DNA from: Rhodoplanes sp.
Lineage (GTDB): Bacteria > Pseudomonadota > Alphaproteobacteria > Rhizobiales > Xanthobacteraceae
DNA: 64,000 bases
Assembly (NCBI RefSeq): GCF_013377085.1
Contig: NZ_JACAAX010000024.1
Span: forward strand, 1 to 64,000
Direction: 5' to 3'
The notes beneath the pieces are model-generated. The model ran no database searches, was not told where the DNA came from, and saw only the letters and a program-made list of their open reading frames with translations. This document shows, in pieces, positions 15,865 through 24,770 of this stretch. The position numbers and the translations under genes were made by a program. Numbering within the stretch: position 1 is the first letter of the stretch; every line of letters starts with the position of its first letter.

Positions 15865-16839
15865 TCACGGCACCAGGATGGTCGCGGCCGTGGTGCGGCG
15901 CTCCTCCAGGGCTCGGTGTGCCGCGGCAGCGTCCTTCAGGGCGAAACGCTGCCCGGTGGGGAACGTCAGCGTGCCATCGGTCACGAGGCCGAACAGCTCC
16001 TGCGCCGCGGCACGGTAGGCGCCCGTCTCGCCCATATAGTGTCCGAAGCTCGGCCGGGTGACGAACAGCGAGCCCTTGGCGAGAAGGAGACGCAGGTCGA
16101 GCGGCGGCGTCTCGCCCGACGCGACGCCGAACGAGACCAGCATGCCCTTCGGCCGCAGGCAGTCGAGCGAGTCCGCGAACGTGTCCTTGCCCACCGAGTC
16201 GTAAACGACATGGGCCTTGGCCCCGCCAGTGGCGCGCAGCAGTGCTTCCGGCACGTTGTCGCGCGTGTAGACGATCGGAAACCGGCACCCGTGCTCGGCG
16301 GCGACGGCTGCCTTCGCCTCGCTGCCGACCGTGCCGATCACGGTGGCACCGAGGTGACGCGCCCACTGGCACATGAGGAGCCCGACCTTGCCGGCGGCGG
16401 CGTGGATCAGCACGACGTCGTCGGACGCGACCCGGTACACGTCGCGCAGCAGGAAGCGGGCCGTGAGTCCCGAGAACAGGCCGGACGCCGCCTGCTCGTC
16501 GCCGATCGCGTCGGGAAGGCGCAGGGCACGCGCCGCATCGAGGACCCGATGCTCGCTGTAGGCCCCGGGCGCACCGCCCGCATAGGCGACACGGTCGCCG
16601 ACCTTCAGTCCGTCGACGCCGGCGCCGACCGAGACGACGACGCCGACGCCCTCGACCCCCGGCGTGGCCGGAAGTGGCAGCGGATAGACGCCGGTACGAT
16701 GATAGACGTCGATATAGTTGACGCCGATCGCCGTGTGCCGGATGCCCACCTGCCCCGGCCCGGGCTCCACCACATCCGTTTCGGTCCAGATCAGAACCTC
16801 CGGACCGCCGGTCCGCTCCATGCGCATCGCCCGGCTCAT
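15865..16839 (-). CDS. Quinone oxidoreductase-like medium-chain dehydrogenase/reductase
   Basis: This is a 324-residue NADPH:quinone oxidoreductase (Qor) type enzyme of the zinc-free MDR family. It has GVNYIDVYHRTGVYP near residue 35, the nucleotide-binding strand VLIHAAAGKVGLLMCQWA (near 145) and a conserved C-terminal loop. Such enzymes reduce quinones or alkenals. The start at 16839 has GGAGG nine nt upstream and overlaps the NIPSNAP stop as ATGA. It is the last enzyme of the MFS-cupin-MBL-NIPSNAP-Qor unit; its role would depend on the unknown substrate. Confidence 0.9.
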   Translation of the reverse strand: MSRAMRMERTGGPEVLIWTETDVVEPGPGQVGIRHTAIGVNYIDVYHRTGVYPLPLPATPGVEGVGVVVSVGAGVDGLKVGDRVAYAGGAPGAYSEHRVLDAARALRLPDAIGDEQAASGLFSGLTARFLLRDVYRVASDDVVLIHAAAGKVGLLMCQWARHLGATVIGTVGSEAKAAVAAEHGCRFPIVYTRDNVPEALLRATGGAKAHVVYDSVGKDTFADSLDCLRPKGMLVSFGVASGETPPLDLRLLLAKGSLFVTRPSFGHYMGETGAYRAAAQELFGLVTDGTLTFPTGQRFALKDAAAAHRALEERRTTAATILVP

Positions 16840-17162
16840 ACGTGTACGCCTCCGACGGGAGAGAACGGCGCCGCCGTCATCAGGATCGACTCCTGCGAGA
16901 GGACGAGCGGCAATGCGAGCGGCAGGTATTTTTCGATCCACTCGGGGTCCTGCCACCAGTGCTCACGGGCGACGCTGCGTTGCTCGAGGCTCTCGAACTC
17001 CCAGACATGGACGACGCGGTTGAGGCGTCCGCCCTCGACCACCCAATAGCCGACGAGCTTGCAGTAGCGGCTGACGATCGGAAGCCCAACCTCACTGAAC
17101 TGCTGCACGTATCGGGCGGTGGCCCCGACCTTCAACTCGTAGGTTCGCATCTCGTAGATCAT
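16836..17162 (-). CDS. NIPSNAP family protein
   Basis: The 108-residue protein has the NIPSNAP ferredoxin-like fold signature: IYEMRTYELKVG at the start, a central HVWEFESLEQRSVAREH and a C-terminal strand. In bacteria these small proteins often sit in catabolic operons, and their activity is unclear. The ATG at 17162 is chosen by alignment to the usual start. It overlaps the downstream oxidoreductase by 4 nt and follows the metallo-beta-lactamase gene by 39 nt. Confidence 0.9.
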   Translation of the reverse strand: MIYEMRTYELKVGATARYVQQFSEVGLPIVSRYCKLVGYWVVEGGRLNRVVHVWEFESLEQRSVAREHWWQDPEWIEKYLPLALPLVLSQESILMTAAPFSPVGGVHV

Positions 17163-17201
17163 GATCGCGTTCCGGTTCAAGCGGGTGTGTCTAGGCGAGG
17201 A

Positions 17202-18170
17202 TCAGCCGTGTGCCGTCTGCGGCACGCGGCGCGGAACGATGTTCGACGCATCAGGCACATGCGGCGCAGCCGGCCGTGCGGGCACAGCCGACCGCGGTCC
17301 GGTATGCACCGCGTAACCGTCGCCCTGCCGCACGATCCGCCAGCCGTCGAGGCCAAAGGCGTGCGCCGGATAGACGATCGCCTCCGTCGTGGCCACGGTC
17401 TCCATCAGGCCGCGTCGGGTGGCCCGCGCCGCATCCGGATACTCGCACCAGCGACTGTTGATGTCCGGATACTGCACCTGCATGGGCGAATGCAGGACGT
17501 CGGCGGAAAAGATGCAGTGCTCGCCGGCGTGGCGGAACGACAGCGTCACCTGGCCGATGGTGTGACCCGGTGCGGCGGTCGGCAGCAGGCAGCCCGCGAC
17601 CTCCTCGCCGGGCGCGAAGAACCGCAGCAGCCCGGCCTCGGCGATCGGCAGCACGCTGTCCACGAACGGCCCGTCGTGCACGCCGAGCGTTCCCGTATCG
17701 TGACGCGACTTGAAATCAGTCCAATCGTCCGCCGGCGCCAGATAGATCGCATTCGGGAAGGTCGGGACCCACCGGTCGCCGTCGCGGCACGTATCCCAGC
17801 CGACATGGTCGCCGTGCAGATGCGTGTGGACCACGTGGGTGACCTTGTCGGGCGGCGCGCCGACGGCCGCCAGCCAATCCAGCACCGGCGTATTGATCAT
17901 GTTCTGATGCGGCGAGATGCGTGTCTTGCCGTTGCCGACGCCGGTATCGATCAGGATGATGCGATCCTGTGCTTTGAGCACCACCACCTGCATGGTGAAC
18001 ACGAGCCGATTGGTGCTCGCCACCCAGTAATCCGGCAGCAGCCAAGACGCATTGGCGTCGAAGGCCGAGCGCGGCATGCCCGGCAGCATCCATTCGAGAT
18101 CGTGCGTCGGTCCGGTGAACTCGACGATCTGGATGAGCTCGACGTCGCCGAACTTGCGGGATCTCATCAT
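17202..18170 (-). CDS. Metallo-beta-lactamase fold hydrolase
   Basis: This 322-residue MBL-fold enzyme carries the two-zinc motif HTHLHGDHVGWD (near residue 110), a later APGHTIGQ with the next histidine, SADVLHSP and a final PAHAFG. The overall layout resembles quorum-quenching lactonases and other ester or lactone hydrolases rather than true beta-lactamases. Two consecutive ATG codons begin it, with GAGG seven nt upstream, and they overlap the cupin stop. In this operon it probably opens a lactone or ester intermediate. Confidence 0.92.
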   Translation of the reverse strand: MMRSRKFGDVELIQIVEFTGPTHDLEWMLPGMPRSAFDANASWLLPDYWVASTNRLVFTMQVVVLKAQDRIILIDTGVGNGKTRISPHQNMINTPVLDWLAAVGAPPDKVTHVVHTHLHGDHVGWDTCRDGDRWVPTFPNAIYLAPADDWTDFKSRHDTGTLGVHDGPFVDSVLPIAEAGLLRFFAPGEEVAGCLLPTAAPGHTIGQVTLSFRHAGEHCIFSADVLHSPMQVQYPDINSRWCEYPDAARATRRGLMETVATTEAIVYPAHAFGLDGWRIVRQGDGYAVHTGPRSAVPARPAAPHVPDASNIVPRRVPQTAHG

Positions 18171-18694
18171 GACAGCACCTCGGACCCTGCTGCTGCCCGG
18201 TCGCGCGCGAGCACCCGCTCCTCGACGCTCGCCGTGTCGTGTGTGCTCGGCCATTCCGAGCCGATCGCCGTCACGCTCAGGGCAGCACCATCCTCCACCA
18301 GGGCGACGGCGGTATCGACGACGCCGGGGTCGCCGACCAGAGGCGGCGCATGGGTCTCCAGCAGAACGCATGGGCCCGTGCCCTTCACCAGAGACCAGTG
18401 GACCGCATTGCGGGGGACCCGGAAAACATCGCCTTTCCGGGCGAGAAACCCGTCGTCGCCGACGAAGACGTAGAGCTCGCCTTGGAGCACGTAATTGAGC
18501 TGCTCGGCGTCGTGCGTATGCGGCCTGGAATGGTAGCCGGGCTGGCGGGTGGCGACGAGCAGGCTCATGTCCGACCCGTAGGCGATCTGGGCCCCGATCG
18601 AACCACCCGACAGGTACTTCGCAGGAACGAGCACGGTTTCGGGGATGTCGGAGAGACGGACGCACAGGGGCGAGGCTCGGCCCGTGACGGTCAT
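18167..18694 (-). CDS. Cupin domain protein
   Basis: This 175-residue single-domain cupin shows the metal-binding motif 1 HTHDAEQLNYVLQGELYVF (two His and a Glu) and motif 2 DVFRVPRNAVHWS. It may be a dioxygenase, isomerase or sensor of the operon's substrate. Both ends overlap neighbours by four nucleotides (MFS upstream, MBL downstream), so it is translated with them. Confidence 0.88.
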   Translation of the reverse strand: MTVTGRASPLCVRLSDIPETVLVPAKYLSGGSIGAQIAYGSDMSLLVATRQPGYHSRPHTHDAEQLNYVLQGELYVFVGDDGFLARKGDVFRVPRNAVHWSLVKGTGPCVLLETHAPPLVGDPGVVDTAVALVEDGAALSVTAIGSEWPSTHDTASVEERVLARDRAAAGSEVLS

Positions 18695-20028
18695 CGGACG
18701 TGCTCCTTGTCGAGCATCAGCGGGATGCGGGATGTCATGACGGAGAGGACGAGACCGACCATTCCGACGAGAAGCGCGAACCAGGCGACCGCCTGCCTCC
18801 CGTAGGAGAGGACGATCCACGCCATGATGGTCGGAGCCGCCGCGGAGATGACGATCCCGACATTGTAGCCGAAGCCGAAGCCGGTCAGCCTCAGCTCGGT
18901 CGGGAACGGGGCGGCGGAGAGCAGCGGGACCACGCCGGCGGTCGCCATCAGGACCGAGAAGCCGAGGTACCACCAGATCAGCACGCCCGGCGTGGCGGCG
19001 ATCGACTCGAGCTGCTGGAAGAACGCGAACAGCGCCACACCGAGCGCAGTGGCCCCCAGCCCGAGCACGAGTCCGTAACCAACCTTGTCCGCGACCCGGC
19101 CCCAGAGAGGGCACAGAGCCGAGGCAACCAACAGGGCCGTAGCATTCGCCGTGAAAACACTCGCACGGTCGAAGCCGTAATTCGCCGCCAGGAAGGTCGG
19201 CATATAGAAATAGAGGATGATGATCATGGTGCCGAGATAGCTGGCGAGCCCGGCCACGTAGGCCATCCGGCCGGGACACATCCGGATCGCGTCGCGGAAC
19301 GGCGATGCCTTGGCCAGGTCACGGCGGGCGTGCAGTGCCTTGAACAGCGGTGTCTCGTCGAGCGAACGCCGCAGATAGACCGATACGAGACCGAACACAC
19401 CACCGACGACGAAGGGGATACGCCACCCCCACGCCTCGAGATCGGCCGGGGAGAGCAGGTTGGCCAGCACCGCCCCCGAGGCCGCGCCGAAAAAGAATCC
19501 GAGCCAGGTCGAGCCCAGCAACCAGCCGTTCGCCGTCGCCAGCCGCGCGACCGGCACGTGCTCGGAAACGAACACCGACGCGCCCGCGAACTCACCGGCG
19601 ATCGCCACCCCCTGCACCAGTCTCAGCACCAGGAGGAGGATGGGCGCGAGGATGCCGATCTGGGCATAGGTCGGCATCAGGCCGATCAGGGTGGTCGGGA
19701 CCGCCATGATGAAGATGGTGATCACGAACATCCGCTTGCGGCCGAACTTGTCGCCCAGATGCCCGATGATCGCGCCCGAGACAGGCCGCAGCAGAAAGCC
19801 GAGCGAATAGAGTGCGAAGGCGTGGAACGTCTTCACCGCATCCGGAAGATCGGGCGGAAAGAACAGCTTGGCGATCACGACGGTGAAGAAGCCGAACACC
19901 ATGAACTCGTAGAACTCGAGAAACGACCCCAACGACGCGAGCGCGAGGTTCTTCTTCTGCTCGCGGGTCAATCCGGCGCCGACGGCTTTGGTCGGCGATG
20001 CAGGAATCTCGATCGTGACACCCGACAT
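18691..20028 (-). CDS. MFS transporter, metabolite:H+ symporter type
   Basis: The 445-residue protein has about 12 membrane helices and the MFS loop motif GHLGDKFGRKRM between helices 2 and 3. It resembles the MHS/ProP-like group that imports organic acids with protons. The N-terminus (MSGVTIEIPAS) is cytoplasmic, and GGGAGG lies five to six nt before the ATG at 20028. It is the first gene of the minus-strand cluster and probably imports the compound that the cupin, MBL, NIPSNAP and Qor proteins process. Confidence 0.9.
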   Translation of the reverse strand: MSGVTIEIPASPTKAVGAGLTREQKKNLALASLGSFLEFYEFMVFGFFTVVIAKLFFPPDLPDAVKTFHAFALYSLGFLLRPVSGAIIGHLGDKFGRKRMFVITIFIMAVPTTLIGLMPTYAQIGILAPILLLVLRLVQGVAIAGEFAGASVFVSEHVPVARLATANGWLLGSTWLGFFFGAASGAVLANLLSPADLEAWGWRIPFVVGGVFGLVSVYLRRSLDETPLFKALHARRDLAKASPFRDAIRMCPGRMAYVAGLASYLGTMIIILYFYMPTFLAANYGFDRASVFTANATALLVASALCPLWGRVADKVGYGLVLGLGATALGVALFAFFQQLESIAATPGVLIWWYLGFSVLMATAGVVPLLSAAPFPTELRLTGFGFGYNVGIVISAAAPTIMAWIVLSYGRQAVAWFALLVGMVGLVLSVMTSRIPLMLDKEHVR

Positions 20029-20115
20029 GGCAACCTCCCGGGTCTGCCGCATGTGTTGGTCGCGGCCGGTTCCGTCATGGCACTTTCGGTGCCGCACACC
20101 CACGCTCGATCGTCT

Positions 20116-20128
20116 CATAACAGTTATG
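20116..20128. promoter_or_regulatory. Palindrome upstream of the catabolic operon
   Basis: CATAAC-A-GTTATG is a perfect 6+6 palindrome 88 nt before the MFS start, in the divergent gap with lemA. Its ATAAC/GTTAT halves fit the T-N11-A pattern of LysR sites. The LysR gene at the end of the cluster is the candidate binder. Confidence 0.4.
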
Positions 20129-20253
20129 TTGCAGACCCGGCGGGCGGCGCGGATTTGGTCGGCCGGGACGCTGCCGCTAAACTACCCTCCACGAATCGCC
20201 CGTCCTCTCCCACGCCCGGCGCCGCCCCGGTCCGGGCCAGCATGCGAGACGCC

Positions 20254-20811
20254 ATGGCGCCGGAATGGATCGGCCTCGTCCTGGTAGCGGCCCTGCTCGG
20301 CTGTGCGGGCTTTCTGTTCAACAGGCTGGTGCGGCTGAACAACCTCGCCCGCGAGGCATGGAGCGGCATCGACGTGCAGCTCCGCCGACGCACCGACCTG
20401 GTTCCAAATCTGGTCGCCGCCGTGAAGGCCTATGCGGCGCACGAGCGCGGCCTGTTCGAGGATTTGGCCGCCCGGCGCTCGGTGAGCGTCGCCGCCGACA
20501 CGGTGCCGGCCCAGGCCGCCGCCGAGCGCGCCTTGCAGGGCTCGCTCGGCCGGCTGTTCGCGCTCGCCGAAGCCTATCCGGACCTGAAAGCCGACCAGAA
20601 CTTCCGCAAGCTCCAGGATCAGCTCGCCGAGATCGAGGATCAGCTCCAGATGGCGCGGCGCTACTACAACGGCACGGTGCGCGACCTGAACGTCGCGGTG
20701 CAGTCGGTGCCGGACGTGATCGTCGCCCGCCTCGCCGGTTTTGCGCCGAAGCCGTTCTTCGAGATCGACGAGGGCGAAGGCGCCGCACCGCACGTGGAGT
20801 TCTCGCGATGA
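20254..20811 (+). CDS. lemA: LemA family protein
   Basis: The 185-residue protein starts with one membrane helix (about residues 4-22), then the LemA helical domain with RLNNLAREAWSGIDVQLRRR and DLVPNLVAAVKAY and a long antiparallel coiled coil to the end. LemA proteins are membrane-anchored and usually encoded next to TPM or DUF2207 proteins; their biochemical role is not known. An in-frame ATG at 20242 would add four residues. The stop overlaps the DUF2207 gene by four nt. Confidence 0.93.
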   Translation: MAPEWIGLVLVAALLGCAGFLFNRLVRLNNLAREAWSGIDVQLRRRTDLVPNLVAAVKAYAAHERGLFEDLAARRSVSVAADTVPAQAAAERALQGSLGRLFALAEAYPDLKADQNFRKLQDQLAEIEDQLQMARRYYNGTVRDLNVAVQSVPDVIVARLAGFAPKPFFEIDEGEGAAPHVEFSR

Positions 20812-22874
20812 CGGGCGCCGGGTCGTTCGTTGGCGCGATTTTCGGCGGCGATGGGTCGGCCCCGAATTCCGCTCGTCCCCGCGAAAGCGGGGACCCAGGG
20901 CGACACGGCAAGCGGCCCTGGATTCCCGCGTTCGCGGGAATGAGCGGAGTGTGGGTCGAGCTCGGCCGGACATGTTCCGGCGCCGCGCTCGCCCTCGCCG
21001 TCCTGGTCGCCGCGGTCGTAGTGGGTCTGGTGCCGGCCCACGCGCAGGAGCGCATCCTGTCCTTCGTCAGCGACGTGACGGTCGAGCGCAACGGCGACCT
21101 CGCCGTCACCGAGACGATCCGGGTGGAGGCCGAGGGCCGCGATATCCGCCGCGGCATTCTTCGCGATTTCCCGACCATCTATACGCGGCCGAACGGCACC
21201 CGCGTCGAGGTCGGCTTCGACGTGCTCGGCGTCGAGCGCGACGGCCGGACCGAGCCGTTCGCCCGCGAGGTGCTGACGAACGGCGTGCGGCTGCGCATCG
21301 GCAGCGCCGACACGCTGCTGCGCAGCGGGCCGCACACCTATGTGATCCGCTATCGCACCACCCGGCAGATCGGCTTCTTCGACGATGTCGACGAGCTGTA
21401 CTGGAACGCCACCGGCACCGGCTGGACATTCGGGATCGACGTCGCCGAGGCGCGCATCACGCTGCCCGAGGCGGTGCCGTTCCGCCGCTCGGCGCTCTAC
21501 ACCGGCCCGCAGGGCGCGACCGGCCGCGACGCGACCGTGATCGAGCAGCAGCCCGGCCGCATCGTGTTCCGCACCACGCGGCCACTGCCGCCGCGCAATG
21601 GGCTCACGGTCGCGACGGCGTGGCAGAAGGGCGTCGTCGCGCCGCCGACCGACACGCAAAAGCTCGGCTGGTGGCTGACCGACAATCTCGCGCTCGTCGC
21701 CGCACTCGCCGGCGGTATCGCGCTGCTCGGCTATTATCTGCTTGCTTGGCTGAAGGTCGGACGCGATCCGCCACGCGGCACCATCATCCCGCTGTTCGGC
21801 CCGCCCGAAGGGTTCACGGCGGCGGGCGTGCGCTATGTCTGGCGGATGGGCTTCGACGACCGCACCTTTGCCGCCGCGATCGTCGATCTCGGGGTGCGCG
21901 GCCATCTGACGGTCGCGGATGTCGGCAAGATCACCCGCGTTTCGCCGCACCACGGCGGCCGTCCCCTGCCCGCCCCCGAGCGCGCCGTGACGCAGAAGCT
22001 TTTCGCGGCCGGCGCCGTCACGCTGGAGCAGGAGAATCACGAGCGCATCGCCGCCGCCAAGTCGGCCCTGCAGCAGGGGCTCGACGCCGCCTATCGGGGC
22101 GTGCTGTTCCGGCCCAACACCGGCTGGGCCGTGGTCGGCACGCTCGGCTGGATCGCCCTTGTCGCGGCCATCGCGGTCACGACCTTCGTCACCCGCGGCG
22201 ACAATTTCGGCGGACCCGTGCTGATCGGCATGCTGTTCGGCTCGGTCGGCACCTTCGCCGGCACGCTCCTGTTGCGCGGCTTCGTCCAGGGCCAGGTCAA
22301 GCTGCCGACATTCATCGTCGGCGCCATCTTCTTCCTGGTGTTCGGCGGCCTCGGCACGATGGCGCTCACCACTTCGGCCGACACGCTGATCGACGCCGTA
22401 CCCGGGCTGGTGCCGGTCGCCCTGGCGCCGGTGGTCGCGCTGGCCTTCTCGCTCCTCAAGGCGCCGACCCGGCAGGGCCGCGTGGTGATGGATCAGATCG
22501 CCGGCTTCCGCCAGTATCTCGGCACGGCCGAGGAGGATCGTCTCGAATACCTGACCCCGCCCGAGAAGACGCCGGAGCTGTTCGAGAAGTTCCTGCCCTA
22601 TGCGATCGCGCTCGATGTCGAGAACACCTGGGCGACGCGCTTCGCCGGCGTGCTGGCGGCGGCCGGCGTCGGCGCCGCCGCCGCGACGGCCTGGTATTCG
22701 AGCGACCGCGGATACGACGATCCGGTCGGCTGGACCGACAAGCTCGGCAGCGGCCTCACCGACACGGTCGCCTCGTCCTCGACGGCACCCGGATCGAGCA
22801 GCGGCTCCTCGGGCAGCGACGGCGGCGGCTCCTCGGGCGGCGGCGGCGGAGGCGGCGGCGGCTCGGGCTGGTGA
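20808..22874 (+). CDS. DUF2207 membrane protein with repeat-derived N-terminus
   Basis: The 688-residue product has a signal-type hydrophobic segment at residues about 55-77 ending PAHAQ, an extracytoplasmic beta-rich DUF2207 domain (about 80-280), further membrane helices (about 298-318 and three to four around 440-540), and a Gly/Ser-rich C-terminus ending in a long glycine run. The first 45 codons are unusual: residues 22-45 translate a dispersed palindromic repeat (family C, 20873-20944; RESGDPG...PAFAGM). The ATG at 20808 overlaps lemA; an ATG at 20940, at the repeat end, would place the signal peptide at a normal position. DUF2207 and LemA are commonly paired; function unknown. Confidence 0.88.
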   Translation: MTGAGSFVGAIFGGDGSAPNSARPRESGDPGRHGKRPWIPAFAGMSGVWVELGRTCSGAALALAVLVAAVVVGLVPAHAQERILSFVSDVTVERNGDLAVTETIRVEAEGRDIRRGILRDFPTIYTRPNGTRVEVGFDVLGVERDGRTEPFAREVLTNGVRLRIGSADTLLRSGPHTYVIRYRTTRQIGFFDDVDELYWNATGTGWTFGIDVAEARITLPEAVPFRRSALYTGPQGATGRDATVIEQQPGRIVFRTTRPLPPRNGLTVATAWQKGVVAPPTDTQKLGWWLTDNLALVAALAGGIALLGYYLLAWLKVGRDPPRGTIIPLFGPPEGFTAAGVRYVWRMGFDDRTFAAAIVDLGVRGHLTVADVGKITRVSPHHGGRPLPAPERAVTQKLFAAGAVTLEQENHERIAAAKSALQQGLDAAYRGVLFRPNTGWAVVGTLGWIALVAAIAVTTFVTRGDNFGGPVLIGMLFGSVGTFAGTLLLRGFVQGQVKLPTFIVGAIFFLVFGGLGTMALTTSADTLIDAVPGLVPVALAPVVALAFSLLKAPTRQGRVVMDQIAGFRQYLGTAEEDRLEYLTPPEKTPELFEKFLPYAIALDVENTWATRFAGVLAAAGVGAAAATAWYSSDRGYDDPVGWTDKLGSGLTDTVASSSTAPGSSSGSSGSDGGGSSGGGGGGGGGSGW
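20873..20944. repeat. Palindromic repeat family C inside the DUF2207 gene
   Basis: The 72-bp element reads TCGTCCCCGCGAAAGCGGGG at one end and TTCCCGCGTTCGCGGGAAT at the other, with GGGCGAC/GCCCTGG inner arms. It is read in frame by the DUF2207 gene without a stop codon. A degenerate relative is at 33605. Confidence 0.8.
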
Positions 22875-22893
22875 GCGCTGACTGACCGCGGCG

Positions 22894-23718
22894 TCACCCG
22901 CCGCCCGGATACTCGGCCGGCATGACGAAGGGGAACGGGCCCGGCGCGCGCTGCACATAGGCCTGGTGGGTGACCAGCCCGGTGCCCTCGATCCACTGGT
23001 GCAGCAGGAAGGCGGGCGGCTCCAGCACGAAATCGGACGGCGCGCCGGGCGCGAGGTTCAGCGTCACCTGATGGGCGACCGACGGCGCGATCTGGCAGAT
23101 CGTCCCAGCGAAGCGCACCGCGACCGGCCGGTGATGGTGGCCCGTGATCACCCGCTCGACCTGCGGGTTGGCGGCGACGATCGCGGCAAAGCGCGCCGCG
23201 CCGTCGAGCAGCCGGATGCGGTCCATGTGGCCGATGCCGCAGACGAAGGGCGGATGGTGCACGGCCACGACGGTGGGCACATCGGGCGCTGCAGCCAGCG
23301 CCGCAGCGAGAAAGTCGAGCGACGCCGGCTCCAGCCGCCCGGCGCTGTGGCCCTCCCACAGGCTGTCGAGGCCGATCAGCCGCACCGGGCGCATCTCCAC
23401 CACGAAGTCGAGCGCGCCATCGGCCGGTAGGTAGCCTTTCGGCGCCAGCGCAGCGCGCATCGCCTCGCGCCGGTCGTGATTGCCCGGCACGCAGAAGACC
23501 GGCATGGGCAGGCGGTCGAGCAGCGTGGTCAGCAGCGCGAACTCCTCCGGCAGCCCGCAGTCGGTGGCGTCGCCGGTGAGAACCACGAGCTCCGGCGCCG
23601 GCCGCAACCGCAGCAGCGCGTTGATGGCGTTCTCGGCGAAGGCGTTGGTCTCGGCGACTCCGTAGGCGGGCACGCCGGGGGGACGAAGATGCAGGTCGGA
23701 GATTTGCGCGATCAGCAT
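22894..23718 (-). CDS. Icc/CpdA-type metallophosphoesterase
   Basis: This 274-residue calcineurin-fold phosphodiesterase has all metal-ligand blocks: QISDLHLR at the start, VVLTGDATDCG (near residue 48), PGNHDRR (near 78), VHHPPF (near 155) and ITGHHHRP (near 195). Relatives hydrolyse cyclic nucleotides or glycerophosphodiesters. It is last in the LacI-ABC transporter operon, 41 nt after the ATPase, suggesting that the imported compound may be a phosphodiester cleaved in the cytoplasm. The ATG at 23718 fits family starts; a TTG at 23757 would add 13 residues. Confidence 0.88.
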   Translation of the reverse strand: MLIAQISDLHLRPPGVPAYGVAETNAFAENAINALLRLRPAPELVVLTGDATDCGLPEEFALLTTLLDRLPMPVFCVPGNHDRREAMRAALAPKGYLPADGALDFVVEMRPVRLIGLDSLWEGHSAGRLEPASLDFLAAALAAAPDVPTVVAVHHPPFVCGIGHMDRIRLLDGAARFAAIVAANPQVERVITGHHHRPVAVRFAGTICQIAPSVAHQVTLNLAPGAPSDFVLEPPAFLLHQWIEGTGLVTHQAYVQRAPGPFPFVMPAEYPGGG

Positions 23719-23759
23719 GGAGGCGTCACTGGTTCGGGTCGGTTGCTCGGGTTGCAAGC

Positions 23760-24770
23760 TCAGGTCGGGAATACGTGCAGGCGGGCCGGATCGACGGCGA
23801 GCGAGACGGCATCGCCGGGCCGCACGGGGCGCTCCGCCGGCACCTCGGCCTCGACCGCATGGCCGGCGACGTCGAGGGTGAGCCGGCGGTAGGCGCCGAA
23901 GAAGGTCGCCGCCGTGACCATCGCGACCACCGAGCCCGCCTCCGGCGGGCCGACCGCGACGGCCTCGGGGCGGAAGAACGCCTCGGCGACGCCGCAGCCG
24001 GGCAGGAGCCGGCCCGGCAGCCGGTTCATGACGCCGACGAAGCCGGCGACAAAGCGGTCGGCCGGGCGGACGTAGACATCCTCGGGCGTGCCGAGTTGGA
24101 CGATGCGGCCCTGGTTCATCACGGCGATGCGGTCGCCGATCGCCATCGCCTCGGCCTGATCGTGGGTGACGTGGATGGCCGTGATGGCGAAGCGGCGCAG
24201 CAGCCGCGCCAGCTCGATCCGCAGTTTTTCGCGCAGCGCCGCGTCGAGTGCCGACAGCGGCTCGTCGAGCAGCAGGATCTTCGGCCGGATCGCGATGGCG
24301 CGGGCAAGCGCGACGCGCTGGCGCTGGCCGCCGGAGATGCGGTCGACCGGCCGGTCCGAAAGCTCGGCGAGCCCGACCATGTCGAGCAGCCGCCCCACCT
24401 CGGCGTCGCGTGAAGACTTCGGCTCGCCCCGCACCTTGAGGCCATAGCCGACATTCTCGGCGACCGTCATGTTGGGAAACAGCGCATAGGACTGGAACAC
24501 CATGCCGACGCGGCGGCGCTCGATCGGCACCGTGGTCACGTCGACGCCGTCGAACAGCACGGCGCCGCCCGGGTCGGGCGCGCCGAGCCCGGCGACGAGC
24601 CGCAGCAGCGTCGTCTTCCCGCAGCCGGACGGCCCGAGCAGCACCAGGATCTCGCCCGCCGGCAGGTCGAGATCGGTCGGCGCGAGCGCCACGACGCCGC
24701 CCGGAAACGTCTTGCCGGCGCGCCGGATCGACAGGCTCGCCCCGTGCGCCGTGGTTTCTTCTGCCGTCAC
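23760..24770 (-). CDS. ABC transporter ATP-binding protein (PotA/AfuC type)
   Basis: The 336-residue ATPase has Walker A GPSGCGKTT (near residue 43), the Q-loop VFQSYALFP, signature SGGQRQRVALARA, Walker B ILLLDEPLSALD, the H-loop VTHDQAEAMA and a C-terminal TOBE-like regulatory domain. It energises the two permeases encoded just upstream. The GTG at 24770 overlaps the preceding permease stop (GTGA). The subfamily covers putrescine, thiamine, iron and sugar-phosphate importers. Confidence 0.94.
   Translation of the reverse strand: MTAEETTAHGASLSIRRAGKTFPGGVVALAPTDLDLPAGEILVLLGPSGCGKTTLLRLVAGLGAPDPGGAVLFDGVDVTTVPIERRRVGMVFQSYALFPNMTVAENVGYGLKVRGEPKSSRDAEVGRLLDMVGLAELSDRPVDRISGGQRQRVALARAIAIRPKILLLDEPLSALDAALREKLRIELARLLRRFAITAIHVTHDQAEAMAIGDRIAVMNQGRIVQLGTPEDVYVRPADRFVAGFVGVMNRLPGRLLPGCGVAEAFFRPEAVAVGPPEAGSVVAMVTAATFFGAYRRLTLDVAGHAVEAEVPAERPVRPGDAVSLAVDPARLHVFPT

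Noticed and set aside
18700-20253. Long plus-strand frame running into lemA from inside the MFS gene
   Set aside because: The part before 20242 is antisense to the MFS gene. LemA family similarity begins only at about 20254.
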